Source of the DNA: Lepturacanthus savala
Lineage: Eukaryota > Chordata > Actinopteri > Scombriformes > Trichiuridae
Reading direction: 5' to 3'
NCBI GenBank assembly: GCA_030544235.1
Contig: CM060464.1
Coordinates: 28,092,152 to 28,156,151 of the forward strand
Length of the DNA: 64,000 nucleotides
The notes under the pieces were generated by a model that ran no database searches, was not told where the DNA came from, and was given only the letters and a program-made list of their open reading frames with translations. Each line of letters begins with the position of its first letter. The stretch's first letter is position 1. This document shows, in pieces, positions 46,861-60,910 of this stretch. Position numbers and translations under genes: made by a program.

Positions 46861-49800
46861 ATGCCCAAAGCAGTTTGAGCAAAAGCAAAAAAAATAGCCA
46901 TGAAAAACAAAAATTAAATTTGCTAAATGTTGCTTTCATTGACAAAATCTAATACATCTTTCTCTGAGAGTCTAAATAATCTGATTTTCAGAGTTAAAAC
47001 TGAACATAATTTAATTTTCATTCCCAACATCAACTTAATCAGCATTCAAATCCATCTCTCCAGGGCCACTTAAAACTCGACGGCATTTAAAAACAAAATG
47101 AAAAAAACACAAAAAAAACCCATATATTGGATTCTCTCCTGACCGGCAGGAACATGGATGTTTGCCTTTTCGTGTTGATCATTCTGATCGATCAGTAGAG
47201 GTGTGAGGATAATCCTATCTATTGCTACGACATCGACCTCCGTGCCCTGTTGTGATCCTGTTGTGATCCAGGATGAGCCTGACTCCTGGGCCACTCACAC
47301 ATCCCAGGAAAAACCCATCCGGACACATTCAGCTGCAATAGTGTCACGCTCGGATTGGCTCTGTGAGCACTGTCATGGCCTGTTGAGCACGAAGAGGGGT
47401 TTCGGGTGGTAAGGGCTGTAAAATAACGGGGGGGGGAGTAAAAACACTTGGTGGCGGTGTGTTGACTGTCTTTCTCAAACTCTAAAATGAACCAGCTTTC
47501 TACATGTGATAAGCAGCTGTGATCCACAATCATACTATTCATACTAACAACCGAGAAAGGGGACGAAATTTGTCATCAACTTGCAGATCTTGACACAGAT
47601 TTGTCTGCCTCGTTGCCCTGTGATTGCTCCATTGTCTACTTCCTTCTGCAGATGGGGAGGTGGGGGGTGGTGGGGGGTGAAGACTAGTTAAACCTAGAGG
47701 CTAAATCATTGTACATGTGTGCTGAACTCCAGAATCATCCCTTTTATGTCAAAAAAGCTGACCACCCCCTTATCCAGCAGACACTTCAGAAAAGCAAACA
47801 ATCGGGTCCAGGAATAGCAACGGTATTGTTGCATCCCCACGTTTCTCATAAGAGCCTCCCCTCCTCCTGCCCTCCTTCCTTGAGTTTCAATCCAAACCTG
47901 AATGAGGCCCAAACAAAGAGGAGCTGTCAGTGGTCCACTAGACGTGGTGGATTAAGCAGAGAAATGAAGACCTGTCGCAGACTTCAGCCAAATAGACTCC
48001 CCGTATCTAAGAAGCAGTGGCAAGGAGCCACATTTCTTTCATGACAGCCTTTTAATGAGCTCTAATTAAATATCCATGGACTCAGCAATTGTCCAGGGGT
48101 AAGTGTTGGATCGCTGGCCACTGAAAAACCAGAATAACAAGAAACGGGAGACATAAACTCTTAAGGGATAACCTGCTGCAGCTGCCTTGTCTTTCATTTA
48201 TATGTTATAACCAAGCGGGTCATGGCAATATTCCTGGCCTTCACTCTGTGATCAGTAAAAGCCAAAAAAAGATACAAGAAAATCAAAATCAGACTTTGAA
48301 AAAAATGTAACTGGATTTAAACCATAAAGGTCCGTTGCTACGGACCGTTGTCATGCATGTGTTTGTGTGCGAGCGTGTGAGAGAGAGAAAAAGAATGGAA
48401 GTATCCCGGAGTGGGTACTGAACATAATAAACATTTATGTAATCGCCTGTACTGTGCTGCGCTCTTCCAGCTGTGCCAGGGCCAAGAAAGAAAGCAGCAT
48501 GGAGTGATCACACTAGAATAAGCAACTGGACTTTGGGGGCAAACTTGGATGTGATACTGTGAGTGCATCCTTGGACATGGAATGAACGTAGGTTTGTCTT
48601 CAACCTTGTGCCAACTTTCTAAAAGTTCAGAAATTGACCTATTTCATGTCAGCTTTTCCTGTTTACAAGTAGTAACAATATTTAGCTGCAGTTTGTGTTG
48701 TCTGTAGTTGTGCTAAACATCATTTCACCAAATGGATCAATATATCATGGCTGTTCTTTGATGCCAGTGGCAATTCACCATTCACCAACACAGCAGTTTC
48801 TCTGACAGGCCTTATTTAGATAAACTGACCACATATCAGGCATCTAAATGTTTCTTGCCTGAAAACATACTCAAACTTAATAAAAGTGAAACTTTGACAG
48901 GTCTACAGAAAAAGTCACTCATGCACAAACTTCATTCTCTCATGCTGGAGATTGGATGCTACATGTGACACATCATCAGGACATTACAGGCTAATTCTTT
49001 AGCATGCTTACTTCAGTAGGTGTCTCTGCAACACAGTGCATATAAGTCTGTGACATAATATGCATTTTTTTTAGATTTAGTTCATTTTGTGATGTTTCAA
49101 ATGTAATTCATGGCAAAATCCTGCCTACCTTTAACAAAGGCTAAAAATTACTGCATTCCTGAACATTACATCACATTCATCTGGCAGAACCTGTGGTCCA
49201 CAGGGAGTTACAATTAGCCTCGTACTTTCAAACTCTATAGGAATAAGAGCTGGATGTCATTAAAAATTGAAAGTGCATTCCAGCAAAACAAACACATGCT
49301 TGGAATATGTTATTCCCTTCAGGAATGAGATGAATGAAAAGCAGCTTTTCAGCCTGCACCATCAGCAGTATGAAACCATTTGTTTTATACTAGTAATATT
49401 CAGTAAATAAGATAAGATATGTAAACTGTAAATAAATATTATAACGGTTCACTGTAATTTATGGTAAAATGTGTTGAACCACCGAGGGGAAAAAAAAAGC
49501 TGTTGTGGATGTGAGGAGTTTAATAAACGGAGCTGATGATGCACTGTCACTTTTCAGACTTAATTTAGTTTAATGTTAGCACTTCCATAAATAAAGGCGT
49601 GAAATTGGAAACTAGTATGTGTGGGTGCGTGTGTGTGTTTTTCTCCTCATCTAATCTTCCACACAATCCTGGGATGGTTCAGGATATCTGTCATGAGCTT
49701 GCAGAACAACTGGAAAACAAAAGCCAGCTGTAGTGTCTTTTACTTTCTTTGTAATAATAAATTCTTCCTCCCACTGCATATCAGCGTTATATAGAAGTCA

Positions 49801-50414
49801 AGGCCATGTACAAGCTCCGGAGCTCTGGAGCTTCCGATTCATCATTTCATGTCACATTCCTGTGCACAATCCGTGTGAACACCTTCCAGCAAGTGCGATT
49901 CCTTCCGCCTGACTGTGTTTTATTCATGGGTGCCTCTCTTTGCTCCATTAAGCACCAGAGGAGGATGTGTAGCTTTTGCTGCAATTATCAAGGAGGTGAT
50001 CAGGTACTATCTTTAAATATATTTCAAATGGCTGGAAGAGCTGGATTATTTATGGGCTATGACGCTGTTGCCGAGTAGAGTTCACAGTGTGTTATAATTC
50101 CACAAAATTAAGAGCAGGAGCAACTAGAGTTCTTGTGGTGGAGCAGACGTCAAGGCTAAAAATAACAGTTCCAGGACAAAAAAAACACACAGAGACAGTG
50201 TTTAAATCATCTTTTTTAGATTCCCTCTTTTTGTCCACTTATCCTTCCACTGCAGCTCGGCATGGAAACACAAAGAAGGGATTCTAAAGACAGAAACTTT
50301 GAAAGATATTTACTTGATATGACCAACTTCTGAAGGCTCATGTTATCTTATATTTTGCACAAAACAAGACCAGTGAATTTTGTCAGCATGTTTCACAAGT
50401 ACATTGAAAAGCAA
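46861..50414. other. Low-copy non-coding DNA with two short palindromes
   Basis: Contains a hairpin at 48329-48346 (GGTCCGT-TGCT-ACGGACC) and a near-palindrome at 49812-49833 built on AAGCTCCGGAGCTC. No gene or interspersed element is supported. Confidence 0.55.
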
Positions 50415-50530
50415 TCTTTTAGGGTCTTTCACACCAACAGCAATCAAATCAAGTAGACTGCGACCTCCAAAAATAGGTGGTCTCGGTCCGATTGGCGAAG
50501 TTAGGTCCAAATGAACTATTTAAAAGGGGG
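50415..50530. mobile_element. DNA-transposon-like fragment
   Basis: GGGTCTTTCACACCAACAGC and GGTGGTCTCGGTCCGATTGG recall the element at 22005-22145 and a common teleost transposon terminus. Boundaries are unclear. Confidence 0.35.
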
Positions 50531-50984
50531 TTGGGGGATACTAATTATTTAATTTTATGTTGGTTTAAAGATAAACATTGATAAAGCATCAATCAAACCA
50601 ATTTTGGTTTTGATAGCAGCTGTGAAAAGCGGACAATGCTGGAGTCAATATACTACACAGTAAATATTTTATCGCCTAATGTGGACCAAATAATTGCCCT
50701 TTTTCAGATGATGTGGAATTAAATAGCTGTGATGTGATGTCATCTTCAACACAACACACCCAAGAACACTGGAGGATATTAAGAGGGATGGTGTTCATGA
50801 CTCTTGATATCTGACTGTCACTGACCTTTGGAGGCAGCCGGATCATGTGATAACACCAGAATCCATCTTGCCAGATTTCAACTTATCCATTTTGTGTTTA
50901 AAGCATAGCCAATCAACATCTGACCTATGTCAAGCAAGTTTGATTCTAGTGAATCAGTGGTCGACAGTGTTTTCACTTCACTTT
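50531..50984. other. Low-copy non-coding DNA
   Basis: No supported feature, though it may include the interior of a decayed transposon. Confidence 0.45.
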
Positions 50985-51125
50985 TTGGTATCTGCTCGGC
51001 TCACTTGATACCTAAAAAGGTACCAGATACCAGGTACTATTCACAATTTCTGCCCATGGAAAACCAAGAAGGAACAGAGAGTTAAGTCAAGTCGAATCAA
51101 GTCAAGCTGAGTCGTACTGTACCAT
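50985..51125. mobile_element. DNA-transposon-like fragment (GGTACC-rich)
   Basis: CCTAAAAAGGTACCAGATAC, ACCAGGTACTATT and GAGTCGTACTGTACCATGCA form a pattern I associate with a short teleost MITE whose ends are CGAGTCGAGCCG-like and TACCAGGTACC-like. It is a fragment only. Confidence 0.4.
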
Positions 51126-52354
51126 GCAGTCTCCAGTGGGTTTAGAGGAGTTGTGTCAAGTTTGTGAAAATGACTCAAGGGACATGACCCCAATATCTCA
51201 GCTTGACCTTGGAAATTGCATATTTAAATAAAAGCAAACACTGCTATCAAGTAGCATTTTGGATATGTAGGATTTATTGGTTTTGGAACTTGATATATAT
51301 ATGAGGTATTAAAGCCAATACGCCTCTTTTATTCATTTTTTCTTTCTTTAACTGTCTCTCACACATCTCCCAACTCTGTGGGATTGTAAAACCAAACATT
51401 TAAAAGCAAATATGATTTCATATTCAGATGCTTGCTTTAAATGTATTTGGGAAAAGGGGATTGGGAATAGACTGTATGTAAAACTGTTCCTCCACTACAT
51501 TTCTTTCTCTTGCCCTTTCCACAGAGCTGCCCTTAAAAATAGTCCTGAACTAAATCAGCGAATGACATTATTTCCGCTTGAGCGGCTGAGAAATGTTCCT
51601 GATTCTAAAACTCACCAAATATGCATTTGGATTTGGCAACGATAGCGCCTACTAACTGCTGCCTTATTCCCATGAATCTGTCATAGTGCACTGAAGTGCT
51701 TATATAACTGCAGTTATATCTACATTGGTGTTTTGGAATGCATTTAAATTGAATTGTTTTTGGAAAGTTTTGATTCCTTCAAATGATATGTGGAGCCACG
51801 AGAGAGAGAAGAGGCAAAGAAAGAATGTAGTGTAAGAAAAAGGGAGAGGGACACAAAGAAAAAGATGCCTGCACAACGTGTCTGAATTGAATTCTGTCTC
51901 ATGACTTAAACATTCAGGGGGATAAAATATGCCCACACTGCAGGGATTCTTTTCCTTGTGAAATGTGCAGCTTCAGCAGTGTGAGAGGCATGCATCAATG
52001 GAGTATTGTATCAGTGCGTTGCGATCGTATTGTGTGCTGTCTCATGGTTGGTAGAGCTGCAGTGATCACACTGGCATTATGGGGAAAGATGGCAAAACAA
52101 TACCTCAATAACACCTCAGAAACAGCATAGGAATGGAGCATAATGAACCACTGCACATCATAAACCAGTATAATCGCCCATGAAAAACCTCAGCTGGTGA
52201 CTTCTTTTACAGAAAGTGTCTGTCCTCCGTACTGGAATGATATTTCATGATATTAATCCTGTGACTTATACAGTTGGATGCACTATAGTACCATTGTTCA
52301 TGCACCCTCACAGCACATTTGCAAATGATGATATTTCTATTACACAGTAGATCA
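51126..52354. other. Low-copy non-coding DNA
   Basis: No supported gene. A possible acceptor CCCTTTCCACAG at about 51525 opens a 40-codon frame, but nothing else supports it. Confidence 0.5.
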
Positions 52355-52400
52355 GGGCTTTTCAACAGGAGTACCTTAGAGTACTCCTGTTGAAAAGGCC
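52355..52400. repeat. Near-perfect 20-position inverted repeat (hairpin)
   Basis: CTTTTCAACAGGAGTAC (52358-52374) and GTACTCCTGTTGAAAAG (52381-52397) are exact reverse complements with loop CTTAGA. Pairing continues after one mismatch with GG/CC, giving 19 of 20 pairs. Pairing does not extend further, so it is shorter than a usual pre-microRNA. It may be a recent palindromic duplication. Confidence 0.85.
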
Positions 52401-53762
52401 TCTCTAAATTATAGTTTGAAAACATTTTTAGATTTTTTTAGATTAATGTTTAACTCTCAGGTCAAAAACATGTCATGATACCTTGAGGTACAATGAAAGT
52501 CTCCAATCTCCAAAATTGTGTGATTTTTATCTTGATTTCAGACTAAAGAAAGAGTTAAAGAGTACATTCCCCTTCTTTGTTTTATTCCCAGTTCATGAAA
52601 AGATGACATATAGTGTCCAGTGTCTTATTGTGTGTTTCCAGCTCCCTCACACTGACAGGCTTCCTGCAGAGGCCAGAATCCATCCTCCTCTGGAGGAATG
52701 AATGCCATTCTTCATAAAGATACTCCTTTATTTATTTATTATTTATTTATATGATGATTTGTAGAGAACACTGGCTAACATGTTGCTCCAAAGTCTCCCA
52801 TAGGTGCTCAACTGGTTTGAGCTGTGCTGACCATGAAACATTGCTTTGTCCTTTGGGTCTGTATGAGGCTTTTGTATTCATCATGTTTTTATACTGTTTT
52901 TTTTCTGTTTTTTTCCTTGAACTAATAACCTGCCTGTAGTTTTTTACGTTCTGACAAACTGCACTCATAGCACAAAACAATTCACAGTGTTTCCAAATCA
53001 CCTTTGAAGAAAGAAATTTAACATTATAGGTCCTACAACTTGACATGACCCCTGCTCTGCAGTGAATAATGAGCGTAGCCATCACCCATATCTAATGAAT
53101 ACTCCTGAGATGTAAAAAACACAGTATGATAAGAAGTGCAATCAGCTGTTCTCTGGTCTGTAGTTGGAAGGCACAGCTATGGCCAACAACCGTTAGCAGA
53201 CTCTACTCGTGCTTCTGGTCATTACAGTGCATAGTTATGTTTAACTTATTTAAAGGTGCAATTTATTTTTAATTCATCCAAACAGGCCTCTGATTAGAGC
53301 ATTACGCATGGTGATATTAAAGTTTGTGGATAAAACAAACAAAGAAGCTTCATAAATCAAAGATGCACATGAATGCATGCATACAAATTGACATTTTAAT
53401 AATGTAATGTACTGTTGATCAAACACTGATGACCTTCTTCACATGTCAGAACTTACCCACTCAACAAGTTCTGACATAGTTTTGAACAAAGTAAAAGGAT
53501 GGTCTTTTTCTGTTTCACCTCACATTTACCTACTGTATGTGATGGAGGTGGGAAGCTGAATATATAACAAGGCTGGAAAAGTTAGTCAGAGGGTCTATTG
53601 CTGCCGGTGCTAATACTCGACAAAAACTGGAATGCAGTGAAGGTCAGATTCCATTAGAGAAGTGTTATACAACCCGGGGTGGGTGGGAGGGCACAGAGGA
53701 GGGCTTTCACTCGCTTGCCTTGCTGACTTCAGAGGCTGCACAAATTCCTCCGGGGTATTTAT
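52401..53762. other. Low-copy non-coding DNA
   Basis: Contains TTTATTTATTATTTATTTAT (about 52730-52750). No gene is supported. Confidence 0.55.
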
Positions 53763-55721
53763 CTGTAGCCAGGTGATTTCCAGACCCGGCCATCCTCGAA
53801 TAGAGCAACCTTACAGTAGCTTGAACAAGGTGGGGAAGGAAAGGACAGGTCGGCATTTCTTTGTAACCAGATGATTCAGGGATTTTACCATTAGCAGAGT
53901 AAGCTGAGCGAGAAAGGGAAGGTTCATGTTCATCTGTAACCAGGTACTTTACAGTTATGTCCAACCTCAGACTTTGCTGAGAAGGAAAGGAAAGGAAGGC
54001 AAGGGTGTTGGAAATGAAACGAGAGGCCTGTCTCCTAGAAATCACATTCATACTGCTTAACTGCAATCGCAAATACATTTAGCAAGAAATGAAATGCTGT
54101 CCTACTTGTGTTTTCTCTCAACATAATGAAAAAAATGTTGTCATTGTAAATTGTAAATGTGAAATGTTCACAACAACATCTTGCAAATGTCATGCAGTTC
54201 AATATCCATGAGTAGAAATTACAGAATCTATAAACTTTTTCTATTTATTATGTTAAAGTTATGGGAGGATGCTGTTGTTTCTTCAGTACAGAAAGTGTGC
54301 ATGTTTATTTGCTGCTGTCATGGTGCCTCATCCGATGTTATGGTTCCCTCCCTATCGTTTGTGTTGTTGATGATGTTTTTTTTTTGTATTTTATCTGTTT
54401 TTACCTTTTGTACAATGACTTTGGGTGTTCTGAAAGGTGTTTTTAAATTTAAAAAATGCATTATTGTATTATTTACATTTAAATGTCCCATATTTCACAC
54501 TTTCCTGGGTTGTATTTTCAAGCCTTGATATTCCTAACAAAACATTTATATAGTTTCAAGCACCATAAATCATCTAATATCTTCTGATTTGCTGACATGA
54601 ATGGCTGTGAATGAGGATGAGGGGCAGAGAATGTATAGTTGTGACATCACAACTTAATCGCAGTCTTGACAGCACAGTAAAGCACAGTTTCTGTATAAAG
54701 GCTGCATGCATTTCTCTTTGAATTGAGAGATTTGAATCATGGCACAGTATTTATATAACACCTAGACTTTCTTATAATGAAAAAAACAATTCAAATCTCA
54801 CTTTCTACAATATGGGACCTTTAATAAAAGTATATTTGTTTAACCTGCATAAGCAGGCATATAATGGGCTATATATATAAGTACCAGGTGAGTTACAGTC
54901 TTGACTGTTCTCAGAAAGAGGAAAGCCAAGGGAAGATAGTAAGTAGAAGGAGGATGTAGGAAATTAACCAAAGAAAAAATAGAATACAGGGGGGGAAATG
55001 ACATTTTGGTGTCCATTTATAACCAGGTGATTTACAGGTGTGTCTAAACTCAAATTAAACAACAGTGTGGGGTGTATATTTATACTTCATCAATGCACTC
55101 AATCAACAAGAATAAACATGTGATGTTAAAACATGTAGAAATGTGATATTTTAATCTCCTGTCTGCAGTTTCTCATCCAAACTGTCTCCATGAAGCCTGT
55201 TTGTGTTAGTTTGACACATATCTTAAAATGTGACAAATTACTGTAAACCTTGGAACTGAGACAAACCAGCTCCTCTCTACCAGCAGCAGAGGTCAGAGGT
55301 TAGAGGTCAGGAGGAAGGACTGTCTGTGTTCTACACTCCGCCTAAACTTCACCCAGTATTTTCATATCAGGAATATTATTAGTGTTACTGACATATTAGA
55401 TTAGTTTCCATTGAGTGAGTGATATTAATGCTAATAATACTCTGAATTTATTCTTTGTTTAAAAAACATATTTTCTAAAGGCAGCTAATTTATAGGTTAA
55501 CAGAGTTAGACGCTTTTTCAATTCTGACAGAATTTAGCTTGATAACTAGCTTGTTTACCAGATTTTGCTAATGGTTACTGTAGAATCTAATGTATTCAGG
55601 AAATGGGATTCAAATTTCCTTTTTTGTCCCCCCCACACTTTTCAAAGTTACACCCTTGGTGTCAGTTAAACAGAGGATGAAAGGAAAGGAGTGTGTTTTC
55701 TTATATCCGGATGATTTACAG
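53763..55721 (+). repeat. Six dispersed, decayed copies of a CCAGGTGATTTACAG motif
   Basis: Copies at 53763-53783, 53861-53880, 53934-53954, 54881-54898, 55018-55038 and 55702-55721 are all in one orientation. Most have nearby GGAAAGGAAAGG-type purine blocks and a following TGTCTAAACTCA-like word. On the minus strand several copies read (K)TCKSPGYK or ESSGYK followed by a few residues and PF. The three left copies are 98 and 73 bp apart, suggesting an old tandem array now broken up, partly by the MITE at 54480-54823. Confidence 0.6.
54480..54823 (+). mobile_element. MITE copy 2 of a three-copy family
   Basis: Inverted ends TAAATGTCCCATATTTCACA and TAAAGGTCCCATATTGTAGA. It contains TGACATCACAACTT at 54642-54655, TATTTATATAACACCTAGAC and CAAATCTCACTTTCTACAA. 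It is inserted among the CCAGGTGATTTACAG motif copies. There is no coding capacity. Confidence 0.75.
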
Positions 55722-55949
55722 GTTTTTCCAAATACAGATAAAGACTCAAGGAAGAAAAGAAAAGAGATGAAAGGGAAAGGAAACGTGAGGAAGAGAGTGA
55801 AGGAGACAAAGGAAATGTTAGCATCTGTATCAAGGAGTTTCACATGTTCCACAACAAGAAAAGGGAAGCAAAGGAAAGATAATGAACATATATGTATAAT
55901 TCAGGCCTAGTACCAAAAAAAATAAAAGGCCTTTTAACTCAATCAGCCC

Positions 55950-55950
<1 letters not shown>
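55722..55950. other. Purine-rich non-coding DNA
   Basis: GGAAGAAAAGAAAAGAGATG and similar purine runs, probably the remains of the purine blocks that accompany the decayed motif. Confidence 0.5.

Positions 55951-56010
<60 letters not shown>
55951..56010 (+). repeat. (AC)n microsatellite
   Basis: About 29 CA dinucleotides without interruption. Confidence 0.97.
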
Positions 56011-56011
<1 letters not shown>

Positions 56012-57022
56012 TTCCACATACACACACTCTATATCACACATCTCTGCTGTCCTTGTGACAGAGGATACAATGCTATCTCTGATGCCTAATCCACAGCAGC
56101 ATGGGGATACTGGAAGGCTCATGACACAAATTGAACATTTCAACATGGTGTGCAGGAGTGCAAGGACCAGACTTACCCTATCAGAAATCTAAATGACATG
56201 TCCTTTGTGCCATTTCCAGTGTACGTGCACGAAATGGAACACAGGATTGTGGGAGACATCTATTTTATGTTCTAAACCCTTCAATAAAACTCTCACTTCT
56301 TTTATCCACCCACCGCCACCTCTGCGATAACAAAAGGGGTTCTCTGTTTGTGGAGCCGACTGTGCCTTCACTTTGATGCATTGAGACATTAGCATTTAGA
56401 TAACCCCTCTGAATATAGGACGAGAGGGAATTGAAAACAGGAACCGAATAAATACTGCGAATAATCAAAAGTAACATTTGGAATTAACGTTAAGTTTATC
56501 TTTTATCCTTTAAAATGAGGGAAAAAAGGCTAATAACAATGGATAGAAAATTAAAACAGAAGATTAACTGATGCAGTGAGTTCACTCTAATTTTAATCAA
56601 ACAAGAGATGATTTGTATACATAAGTCATTTACTGTTTTATAACACCCAATCATGGAGATTATATATGAATAAAATAATGATTATTATTAAAGATATGCT
56701 AAACTTACATATAGTTTCCAACCACCCAAAAACCCAAAAAACAAAAGCTGCCCAGCTTTTGTTTTTTCATCAAAACAAACCTCCAGACTTCAGCATATTA
56801 TGTTGTTCCACTCTTCATAACTAAATCTTTATTAACATCAACAATCATTGTTCCCTTTTTCTTTCAGAGTCAGATAAGAAGATGGAATATGAATGAATGT
56901 GGAGCTACCACATTGTTAGCCTAGCTTAGCATAATTAAAGTAAGAATGAGGGAACAGCTAGCTCAGTTGTAGACTCACGTCAGCTTTTAAAATCCTTTGC
57001 TTGACTCGAGACTGAAAACAAT
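56011..57022. other. Low-copy non-coding DNA
   Basis: No supported gene or repeat. Confidence 0.55.
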
Positions 57023-57511
57023 AACTGGGTTTCCATCCCAACGTATATTGGTATATGATACCAATATACATTGGGATGTATATGATTTTATGAAATGCGC
57101 AAAAATAAAATGTGAATCATTTCCATTGTTTGTTTTTTTGTGAATATTAAGGCAGGGAGAGTTTGCTGTGAGATTACGTCAAAAGAGAGCGCAAATGTTT
57201 TGTCAGCATTTACAGCTACAAATATATGTTAAAGAGGAGAAAGAAAAGAAGATTTTTAATGTTAGGAGTTTGGTGGAGGGAGACCACCATGTCGTTTTCC
57301 ATGTGTTTGGGAGCATTTGGGTTAAGACATTTACAAAACCTGTTTCCATAGGCAAAAGTCATATTTTCTATTTATCGATAGGATGACAAATCAACCCTCT
57401 CCGAATGTATGCGAATTTTCAGCTTATTATCAAATTTTTGGCATTTTCATCCAAGTATTTGTTCGCAATTATTGATAATGCGAATAAGAGAAAGTGGATG
57501 GAAATGCAGTT
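57023..57511 (+). mobile_element. MITE-like element with AACTG...CATCC inverted ends, carrying a palindrome
   Basis: The left end AACTGGGTTTCCATCC matches the inverted right end AACTGCATTTCCATCC at 14 of 16 positions. Near the left end CATCCCAACGTATATTGG and onward (57034-57054) pairs with 57058-57078 over 21 bases with one mismatch and a 3-base spacer. The right side has TTATTGATAATGCGAATAAG, a word I associate with a known teleost MITE. There is no transposase. Confidence 0.65.
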
Positions 57512-57838
57512 AATCTCTGGGGCAGTGAGCTGACAAAGTAGTTTTTTGGAAAAGGAGAAAGTTCCATTTAATATGATATTTATATTTGTATATATTTTAT
57601 TTATTTCTTATTATGATAGTTATTGAGTATTTGGTATTTATTGATTTTTGAAGCATTAAACATGTTATTTCAACTCGTGGGTTTTTTGTCATTTTTCATA
57701 TTTTAACATGTACAGTATATGTTTAGTATTTGTACAAAATGTGTTTGTTGTTTTTTAAATAGCTCTGCAAACAAAGAATTGACAGTAATGATAGCAAATT
57801 CATATGCATATGCTCACTTCATTTTACAGATCTGATCA
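57512..57838. other. AT-rich non-coding DNA
   Basis: No supported feature. Confidence 0.55.
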
Positions 57839-58086
57839 CCTATAAATACATATGAACTACATATGAACAGAGATATGAACTATACATGAGCAACACATGC
57901 ACTATATATGAACAACATATGAACATTATCTACATATGAACACAGTTATGAACTATATATGAACATCATATGAACACAGATATTAACACTTATGTACATA
58001 TGAAATGTATATGAGCATTTATATAAACTACATATGAACTACAAAGTTGTTCATATATTACATAATACTGAGTTCATATGTAGTTT
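57839..58086 (+). repeat. Degenerate CATATGAAC-type tandem repeat
   Basis: ACATATGAACTA-like words recur about every 12-30 bases. At the right edge AAACTACATATGAACT (58025-58040) and AGTTCATATGTAGTTT (58071-58086) form an exact 16-bp inverted repeat. Confidence 0.8.
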
Positions 58087-58226
58087 AAGGACATATAAAA
58101 TGAAGGGTTACTATTGTCTGTTGGCTGTTTAACTAAAACATATGACAGTGGTATCAGTCTTTTCATCTAACCTGCAAGCAAAAAAAGCAAAAATTGAGCA
58201 TATTTCCAATATCATATATCATATAT

Positions 58227-59386
<1,160 letters not shown>

Positions 59387-59406
59387 ACACACACCCACAC
59401 ACACAT
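59387..59406 (+). repeat. Short (CA)n microsatellite
   Basis: ACACACACCCACACACAC, one interruption. Confidence 0.85.
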
Positions 59407-59532
59407 ACTTAAACACAATCAGCCCCTGCACATGCTTTAAAAAAAGCTTCATTGAAATAAATTGCAGCCTCTTGGGCAAGCTGCACCTACAGCAGTTTCT
59501 TGGCTTTGGCAGACAGCAGGGGAGGAGGGGAG

Positions 59533-60769
<1,237 letters not shown>

Positions 60770-60910
60770 TCTGCCAAAATCTGCAGTTGTGCTGCTGTGC
60801 ACGAGCCCTGAGATTTCAAATTAATTCCCTGCTTTATTAACATATGCAAATGAAATAATGTCAGAGACACGATTAGTTAAACTGCACAAATCTGTGATTT
60901 TCCATGCGGT
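60770..60910. promoter_or_regulatory. Possible enhancer-like block with an octamer site
   Basis: ATGCAAAT (60844-60851) is the exact POU octamer, within AACATATGCAAATGAAATAA. It is preceded by TTTCAAATTAATTCCC, a homeodomain-type ATTAAT word. The combination in unique sequence suggests regulatory DNA, but this is inference only. Confidence 0.2.

Noticed and set aside
51525..51645. Possible exon after CCCTTTCCACAG reading AALKNSPELNQRMTLFPLER
   Set aside because: No donor, no partner exon, and no recognisable family; not stronger than chance acceptors in this much DNA.
55830..56146. Cys-Val and His-Thr frames over (AC)n
   Set aside because: Microsatellite translation.
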